Assembly: GCA_963978905.1 (NCBI GenBank)
Contig: OZ022257.1
Location: forward strand, 53,276,873 to 53,340,872
Direction: 5' to 3'
DNA from: Trichostrongylus colubriformis
Lineage: Eukaryota; Nematoda; Chromadorea; Rhabditida; Trichostrongylidae
Length of the DNA stretch: 64,000 bases
Every line of letters begins with the position of its first letter. The stretch's first letter is position 1. The notes beneath the pieces are model-generated. The model was not told where the DNA came from, ran no database searches, and worked only from the letters and a program-made list of their open reading frames with translations. A program made the translations under genes and the position numbers. Below, one piece after another: positions 57,420 through 64,000 of the stretch.

Positions 57420-58153
57420 CAGGTGGTGCCAAAAAAGAGTCTCTTTTGCTCCTCCACTTCCAACCCTATTTTAGTCAGATTTCGGCAGATCCTGACGAGG
57501 TAATTCCATCAGTAGATTCAAGAACACACCTCACACTACCACTTAACTCCGTAAAACTCTACGGAAGCTTCGTTCGAGTGGACATTATGTGTCACCTCCA
57601 CTCGACAAAATTCGAGACTCCGTCACCATCGTTACCAGCCTTTCTATGGTCCGTTCACTCTAGGTACCTAAGGGGATTCATATTGGGTAGTGTTCTTGAA
57701 CATTCCGTTTTTTCCGCGTTTCCAGCTTCCTCCGTTTCTAACCACCAGAATGTGCCATCATCACTGAAACCATTCCGGTGGCAGGTTTGAGGCATGAAAA
57801 ATGACACTTGGGATTAGCAGCGTTGTCCAAGCAGAAGAAACTAGAGCACTAAGAATTCAATGAACTGATGGATCAATCCTCAGGAAGCTTCCTACGGGAC
57901 ATCCATCACGGAAGCTGGCTCTACTGTTCAAGGTGGACCCTAATGCCGTAGATGCTCTAATGCCCGACTGTGACGACTGGATCCTCCATATTTCGGTGGC
58001 GGTGAAAGTGGTGAGCCTCAACTTGCTCCTGCTTCTAGGGGAACACTCCAGGAATATTTTGCCCCAGTACTCTTATCTCTTTTATCACCCTGTGTTTTGC
58101 ATACTTGGCGGAAGAGAGCCGCGAGCAAAGCTACCCTTTTTGGCACCCCCGCA
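57420..58153. mobile_element. TA1 element, copy 3 (~734 bp)
   Basis: The left end CAGGTGGTGCCAAAAAAGAG and the right end CTTTTTGGCACCCCCGCA are flanked by TA. It is colinear with the other two copies (GTTCACTCTAGGTACCTAAG; GGGGAACACTCCAGGAATAT). It is more diverged than copies 1 and 2 over the first 200 bp. Confidence 0.85.
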
Positions 58154-58734
58154 TAGCTTCAAACCCTTCGTCTAGGAACACTCACGCCAACTGCTCATGT
58201 CACATCACTCCGTTTTCCTTGAAACTGTGGGAAGCAGCCAACGGCTTATTACGACTTATTGCATCAATGCATCAAAGCACATGTCGTGATATAACCACAT
58301 ATAGAAGTGACAGTTCTTTCTCTACAAGTGCTGAAATCAACGGGCTGTTCACTGGCACTAAAATTATCAAATAAAGCCTTCCCCCTCTATGCACTGAAAA
58401 GTCCACCCGGAGGTGCGGTGGGTGCCTGTGTTCCCAGCGAGGCCGGTTCCCGCCACTGGCAGCCCACAATCAGCAGATTGGCCCCAGCATTCCCACTCCT
58501 CGGCTGGAGCTGCGCCCTTCGCGAAGGAAGAACTGCAAGCAAATTCGAGCTCAGACAGCGCTCAGCCCCTACTCTATTTTGCTTCATGCACCTTTTCTGA
58601 GCCTCCACAGTATACGTACCAATCCGCTAATATGAGCGTGATGAACCGTTTGACAAACATTGGCTAGTGTGCGTTTGAATCGTAAGAACGGGAGATATCA
58701 ACGCGGCGAGCGCCGCGCAACGCGATGCGCTACA
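58154..58734. other. no supportable gene
   Basis: GC content rises toward 58400-58600 and short frames open on both strands, but no family is recognised. Confidence 0.45.
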
Positions 58735-59065
58735 ACTTGGGACGCTAAGTGTAGGGAAGCGTGGCGATTAGTCGGATTTACGCTTCGCGGCGTCCCGCTC
58801 GCGGCGCCGTCGTTTGCCGCAGTCATTTGGAGCTCCGCTCAGGACGCAGTGAGCTGGTTCCTTGACGGATCTTCGAGGATTGTAGGTTGAAAGCTTCGAA
58901 AGTTCGCCTATGTTGTGTTGTTGCTGTTTCAACAGATAAAGCTGCAAGCGACTCGCACTCGCCGTGCCGCTGGCCGCGAGCGGCCGCGCGAAAATTCGAC
59001 CAGTCGCCACACACATCTGAATGTAATTGGGTTTCGAGACAGCTAGCTCGCCCGAATCGCGCCGC
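58735..59065. mobile_element. FB2-related GC-rich foldback
   Basis: The left arm (GGATTTACGCTTCGCGGCGT then GAGCTCCGCTCAGGACGCAG) matches the FB2 arm at 17180-17290. The right arm reads in reverse (GCGGCCGCGCGAAAATTCGA, ending CACACAC). Between them is TTCGCCTATGTTGTGTTGTT, which recurs inverted at about 63022-63045. Much more GC-rich than its flanks. Confidence 0.65.
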
Positions 59066-60414
59066 AGGCCGCGTTCCGATTCTCTGTCCTGACGACAGAC
59101 GCCCTGAGAGCTCCACAGATTTCAGAGCTTTTGTTTTTTTCCTCATTCGATGATTGATGATTACTGTGGTGCAGGAGTAGTCGTTGTGGCGTCGCAAACG
59201 CGACACAGATGACATGAATATTCACGAGAAGCATGGCGTGGTCACGTTGAGAATCGCCCTGCTCGACGCCGCATTGGTTCCTCCTGCATCACTTTTTTTA
59301 TCCGTCACTTACTGTGTGAAATACTCTCCTATTTAGCAATAACGGGATTTCCTTGATCTGGGCTACGCAAGATTACTTGAGAAGCAAGATGGTTTTTTGT
59401 CCAATAAAATCTTTGACATAGACCGATTCATAACTGTAGAGTTTTCATGACCTGAAGTTTACTACATGGTCCTTCTTTACCCTCCCGCCCCCCCCCCTCC
59501 CCATAGTAACGCTTTTTTCCGCCAAACAAAAAGTGCAGAATTCCATTGTGAATTTGCTGAAAGCGTCATTTTTTCACGCTGGAACGGTTTTTTACTCATT
59601 TATTTATGGGGAAGTACGAAAAGGGCTTTTAGATGTAATAATGCAATGTACTTTGCAGCAAGTAGGTGCAAAACTGACAGGAACTTGTAAGCACTACAGC
59701 ACCTGCGCTAGGACTGTCTAATTCTCACCCCCACCCTTTTGAGTACGGTCCTAACTTTATCGTTCAATAACTAAGCCCAAAATATGGGAATTTGAGCTCA
59801 AACATAGAATGTGTAACCTTTTATTTCCATAAACTGACGTGTACTGTTGTGAAGCGTGAGAATATCCTACCTCGTCTGCACAGCCGCGGGCTGAAAAAAC
59901 GATAGCCCGCGTCCCACTCAAGCATTGACACTGGAAGGGGTAAATTTGGTAGACTCCAGAATGTGGAAGTAGGGGCACTCAGCAATGTAACAGTAGAGAA
60001 AGAACGAGACAAAACTCCGAAAAGTGTTCTCAGCCGGGGTAGACTGCAGACGGGTGGAGCGGCTGAATCGGTCGGTAACAAACGTATTACCGCCCTCGCC
60101 GCCATTTCGCCCGGCTGCAGGACTGCAGAACGAAACGTGATAAGAGCCAAAGCCACGCTCTCCAATGCTTCACTCCTTATGCAGTGGAAATTTGTTTTCA
60201 GAAAACATGCATTTACAGTTTTCAGTTTTCCCTTACCCCTCCCTGTGTCCTTAACGAGAAACCCGCCGAAATCAGAAGTGTCGAACACGAAGACATCAAT
60301 ATTGAGTCGAGAAGTGATACATTAAAATAATAGATACCTACACATATCCTGGGTTGCTGTGGCTGGCTAGGGGGGAGGGGGAAGGAAGAGGTTGTGCGCA
60401 ATATTTTAGAGGCG
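59066..60414. other. no clear gene; 59821-60325 open on both strands
   Basis: Frames of 155 codons (minus) and 120 codons (plus) overlap at 59821-60325. They show no recognisable domain, and being open on both strands suggests composition rather than coding. The rest is featureless apart from C-rich runs near 59487. Confidence 0.4.
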
Positions 60415-60550
60415 TACAGTCCAGTTCCCGAAGGCTGGCAGGGCGTGGCTTACAGACTTGAGTGAGAGTGTGTGGCGGGGTGAGAGAGATTGATACACGT
60501 TCATCTAAGTCCGTAGGCCTCGCCTGCCAGCCGTCGGGAAATGGACTGTA
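60415..60550. mobile_element. TACAGTCC MITE, copy 3 (136 bp)
   Basis: The ends TACAGTCCAGTTCCCG and (inverted) TACAGTCCATTTCCCG are nearly identical. The arms pair through GGCTGGCAGGGCGTGGC and GCCTCGCCTGCCAGCC. Best-preserved of the three copies. Confidence 0.85.
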
Positions 60551-61619
60551 GAGCGGCGAAAATTTGAGTTTTTTTTTAGGATTTCAGGGATTAGGGAGAA
60601 ACTGAATTTAGAATTTAGAATCAGGGAAACGGAAGGAGTGTCGGGGTGGACGAAACATCCCATATAAGAAAGAAGCGGTTTCTTACGTGAGAAAAGGTTC
60701 ACTTTCCTTGGAGATCCTTCCCATCCACTATAATAAACCCCATATGCTTACCGGGGCCGAGCTTCAATCAGTAGTCTTCTCAAGATGGTCGTATTCTGGT
60801 TCGTTGAGAAGTGGGCGGTTGTAGTTATGCCATGATGGTTAGTTGCTTCGATTTAGGCTTCAAACTCGCGTACTCATGCGAGTTTTTTTTTATAAAACCA
60901 TGCTTAAAAGTTCCTACATAATGCGATGCCCTCCGACCTCCTCACTGTACAATTCAGAGTTTTCTGTTCTCTCGCAAATTTCTTCCTAGTGAACGGACCC
61001 AGAAAGGAAAAACTAGGCGGGCCGCTATTCTATTACTAACATGTGCCTAACCGCTGTACCTATGCCTAGGGGAAAAGAGAATGTGGCGAGAAAATTGCTG
61101 GGTGCTTGATGGCCTTATGAGCCCGAAATTATAGAGACGGGTAATTGCTGTATACAAAATACCCAGTTGATGCAATAGCAGCGAGCCTATTCTGGCTTAT
61201 GTCGGTGGTGTCTGTGGATAGATGGACCAGGTGTAGCGCCCCATTAGAGGTTTCCTCAATCAACGCTCCACCATGGACCTAAATAAGTGATGAGCGCACC
61301 TTTACAGCATACTTGAACCACATTCCCACTAATTGAATGTAAAAAAGAATAATTTCTGGATAAATGGCATGGCAAAAAGCTATCAAAGCGCATTACGATG
61401 CGGCATTCCGGGCTTAGTGAGGGGAAGGAGCTGCGTGATAAATGAAAAAATTTTTTTGTCACATAAGGAGTCTACCGCCGGAATTGGTGAATCACCCAGA
61501 GCTATCCTGTACCTCAACTGACCCCCCCCCCTACTATCTTTCCTATGTATTCATATTTTTGTAACAGACCAGATCGCCATGTGGCATTGTCCCTTATTTA
61601 ATGAAAACAAAGTACTACC
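60551..61619. other. no supportable gene
   Basis: Nothing beyond a 10-C run at about 61522-61531. Confidence 0.5.
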
Positions 61620-61925
61620 TTGGAGCGTATGTGGTGTAGTGACATGCAGCGCGCACACCACTCTCATGGTGCGGGGGTCAAATCCCGCATCAGCGCCAGC
61701 CCAGGACAACCAAGCTTTGCATCACACCGGGATCGGTAAACTGGCACCAGACTCGTCTGGGAGGATTGAAGCACTGACTTATACATCGGTTGGTCACCGC
61801 AAGCTATTGTAGTATAGGCCACATCACATTCACCAGCCACCACGATTCTGAATGGAACTAGAATGCGGGCGCATCCAAAAAAGGGGTTGATTAACGTCAA
61901 GAAACTTTATTCTTTATCCTTTTAG
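61620..61925 (+). repeat. tRNA-derived SINE, family S3, copy 2
   Basis: Head GTGGTGTAGTGACATGC plus B box GGGGGTCAAATCCCGCATC, then the body shared with 53745-54061 (GGGATCGGTAAACTGGCACC; GATTCTGAATGGAACTAGAA). It ends TTGATTAACGTCAAG then T-rich. The flanks GTACTACC (61612-61619) and GTAATACC (61926-61933) are an 8-bp target duplication with one mismatch. It lacks the GACT expansion of copy 1. Confidence 0.8.
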
Positions 61926-62934
61926 GTAATACCCTATAGAGCAATTTGCAGGGCAGAATGAGTGGCAGATGGTGATCGATACTGAAAATCTATTTTCTTA
62001 GCTACGGTAGGTTCAGTCCCCCTCCCCCCCCTTCCCCCACATACTGGAAGAGACAGGAAAGGAGAAGTGCTTCGTAGTATACGCAAGATGTGTTGTATCG
62101 AAAATTTCTCAACTCCAACAAAAAAGTGCTTCATTCAAACATTTACCGTCAAGCTGAGATCATCAACATCATCATCAATATTACCATTGTTATATCATTA
62201 ATTAGCCGGTTGGTATTAGATAAGCGACACCGATATAAAACTACAAAACATATACGGTACAAAAATCGTATTTGATCTATGTAGGCAGATGCACGCGTAC
62301 TAAAGACTAAACACAAAGTCAGTAGTCAGTCGGAATCGATTGATACACAAGCGTTATTGATCGTGCACCGTCCACACGCGACACGCACACACCCACCGGT
62401 CTTTCGTATTTTTTGTCCCCAAACACAATTCGCAGCAGTGATAAAATGTACGCGATGAAATTTTCTATTTTCTTCCGGCTCGTTCCAAATAGTTGCTCAG
62501 TTCCATGGCGTTTTGTAGATCTTGTGATGGTGAGAGTGCAGCACGTTTTTTACCGGCATCGAACAGTCGGTGGTACATCTGAAAACGAGTCAAAATTACT
62601 CCCACTTCAAACCGCACGCAACCTTCAGTCGAAATCCCCTGCTGATACCACTGAGACCATCTATGAAGGGGATTGATGGCTGTACCAAGGCAGGAGTGTG
62701 TACTTTCACATCAGAATTAAGCACTCCGGCGCAGCATTCGCACAATGCCCGTTGCGGTGCACGGTCCTGACGTAAAGGTACACACCCAAGGGGTGTGACA
62801 TGATGCGTCCAAGCTACGACCGTATTCCATTGGGACCAAAAATGATTACCGTGTTCTCCGCCAGAAGTAAGGTAGTCACGTGGGGCTCAATCGGATACGG
62901 CGCCCTTAGTTTGCACGCGTCACTTCCCACGGTT
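61926..62934. other. no clear gene
   Basis: A frame from ATG 62446 (MYAMKFSIFF...) follows a weak AATTCGCAG acceptor-like site and could be an exon, but nothing confirms it. At 62748-62792 a 45-bp stretch (CCCGTTGCGGTGCACGGTCC ... TACACACCC) repeats directly at 63196-63240. Confidence 0.4.
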
Positions 62935-63240
62935 CCCGCTGGGGTGGGGGTCGATTGGTCGAACTTTCGCGCGGTCGCTCGCGGCGAGTGCAAGTTCTTT
63001 GTGGTTTTATTCGTTGAATCAGCAACAACCACAACATAGGCGAACTTCCGAAGCTTCCAACATGCAGTCTTTGTAGAACCCTCACGATACCAGCCCACTG
63101 CATACTGAGCGCAATGCTAACCGATTGCAGCAAGTCGTGCTAACGGCGCAGCGAATGCGACGCCGCGATGCGAAAATTCGATTAATCCCATCCTTCCCGT
63201 TGTGGTGCACGATTCTGACGTGAGGATACACACCCCAAAG
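62935..63240. mobile_element. FB2-related GC-rich foldback
   Basis: The left arm GTCGAACTTTCGCGCGGTCG and the right arm GACGCCGCGATGCGAAAATT (inverse) show the FB2 core; the right end is GGATACACACCCC. The internal segment with ACAACATAGGCGAACTTCCG matches the interior of 58735-59065 inverted. Confidence 0.65.
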
Positions 63241-63359
63241 CAGCGTTCTTAGTCAGCGACTCGTGACGGAGCGTCCTACCTAAGCTGCGTATCGATGCCA
63301 AGCCTTGAATCCTTGGAGCTTTAAAGTGAAACTGCAAAATTCCGTCCGAAACGAATGAG

Positions 63360-63690
63360 GTGGGATCAATTTGATTGCGATGACTCATTGACCGGGTGCT
63401 TCGCTTGACGTGACTCACTAAAGGCTGTAGTTGAGGTGACAAACCCACCGTACTCAACCTCTAGGGCAAGAACGCCATCACTGAGTCACGCCAACCGTTG
63501 CGGCACACACGGTTAGCCCCATTGATGGTTTACTTCCAGCAAAGCACCTCAGCGATGAGTCATTGTACCCAAACTCTGTTCCCTCCTAGTTCGCTCCAGA
63601 GCAGCACTTTTTTTTTGATTTTCATAGTTAAAGTCAGCATTCCAGACCTAATCGATCTATCTAAGTCTCGATTCAAAGTTCCTTGAGAAT
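63360..63690. repeat. two S2 SINE copies, divergent halves in inverted arrangement
   Basis: 63360-63492 is a minus-strand copy (GTGACTCAGTGATGGCGTTC head; GCACCCGGTCAATGAGTCAT body). 63525-63690 is a plus-strand copy of the body (GCAAAGCACCTCAGCGATGA, CTCCTAGTTCGCTCCAGAGC, TTCAAAGTTCC). Both align with 35905-36155. The heads face each other near 63490-63520. Confidence 0.65.
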
Positions 63691-64000
63691 TTTGAACTCT
63701 TCCATAATGAGATGAAAAGCGAGATTGGGACAGTATGGAAACAACAGCGAGGAGTTACGGGTAATTTAGCAAGTGATATTGGAAAATTTGAAATTTCTCC
63801 TGGTGCATACACTAAAGTCTCAGGACTTGATAAGGATACCCTGAGCAGAGCAGTGATTACAGAAAGTCCCTGACACAAAGCAACCAGGTTGGCAATGATC
63901 GCAATGACCAGTTATAAATGGATATCCTCGTATTTTGGTTATTATTTCATAGTATTATTTTTAGCATTATTATGTCATGTAGCGCGGTACCACGTATGGC
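63691..64000. other. no feature seen
   Basis: Window end. No gene, repeat pair or transposon end recognised. Confidence 0.5.

Noticed and set aside
59821..60325. 155- and 120-codon frames overlapping on opposite strands
   Set aside because: Open on both strands with low-complexity Ser/Leu/Arg content; likely compositional.
62446..62676. Possible first exon MYAMKFSIFF... after an AATTCGCAG acceptor-like site
   Set aside because: The acceptor is weak and the peptide matches nothing known to me.

Overview
The window looks like gene-poor, repeat-dense DNA from a parasitic nematode genome, most likely a strongylid such as a hookworm (Necator/Ancylostoma group). The evidence is indirect. There are no operon-like gene arrays. 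One exon has a nematode-style splice acceptor directly before its start codon. The RTE retrotransposon protein and the gag-like zinc-knuckle protein resemble families I remember from hookworm genomes. No database search was possible, so the species is an inference. Nearly all the longer ATG-to-stop frames here are chance frames or antisense shadows of repeats.

Layout. Up to about 9 kb: unique-looking sequence, one palindromic foldback element (2.3-2.7 kb) and the first of three ~740 bp TA-flanked terminal-inverted-repeat elements (8.0-8.7 kb). 8.9-12.2 kb: a nearly full-length RTE-clade non-LTR retrotransposon (AP endonuclease plus reverse transcriptase) broken by one frameshift. 13.8-21.8 kb: a tandem duplication, tRNA-derived SINE fragments, GC-rich foldbacks with a MITE nested inside one, and two more copies of the first foldback family. 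22.25-22.44 kb (minus): one plausible host exon encoding a signal peptide plus a small Cys-rich domain. 22.7-30.3 kb: several foldbacks and MITEs, including a mariner-like 1,035 bp palindrome. 30.3-39.0 kb: mostly featureless, with SINE copies at 35.9-36.8 kb.

39.7-42.0 kb is the most unusual locus. Two ~400 bp direct repeats, LTR-like and each with a TATA-like box, enclose an intronless, twice-frameshifted fragment of a TENT5/FAM46 nucleotidyltransferase (non-canonical poly(A) polymerase) gene, followed by a gag-like ORF with coiled-coil potential and a CCHC zinc knuckle. I read this as a non-autonomous LTR retrotransposon that captured a host gene fragment.

44.9-52.4 kb: a 1,376 bp near-perfect palindrome with mariner-like ends, small MITEs, a 681 bp palindrome in which both arms carry the C-terminal motif of a mariner transposase, and a degenerate internally deleted mariner transposase. 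53.7-63.7 kb: two copies of a tRNA-derived SINE with recognisable target-site duplications, two more TA elements, GC-rich foldbacks and an inverted SINE pair.

There is no pathway or operon here. The elements relate as parasites and hosts: the RTE is a candidate source of retrotransposition activity for the SINEs, mariner transposase would mobilise the TA-flanked palindromes, and the many hairpin-forming repeats are potential small-RNA sources.
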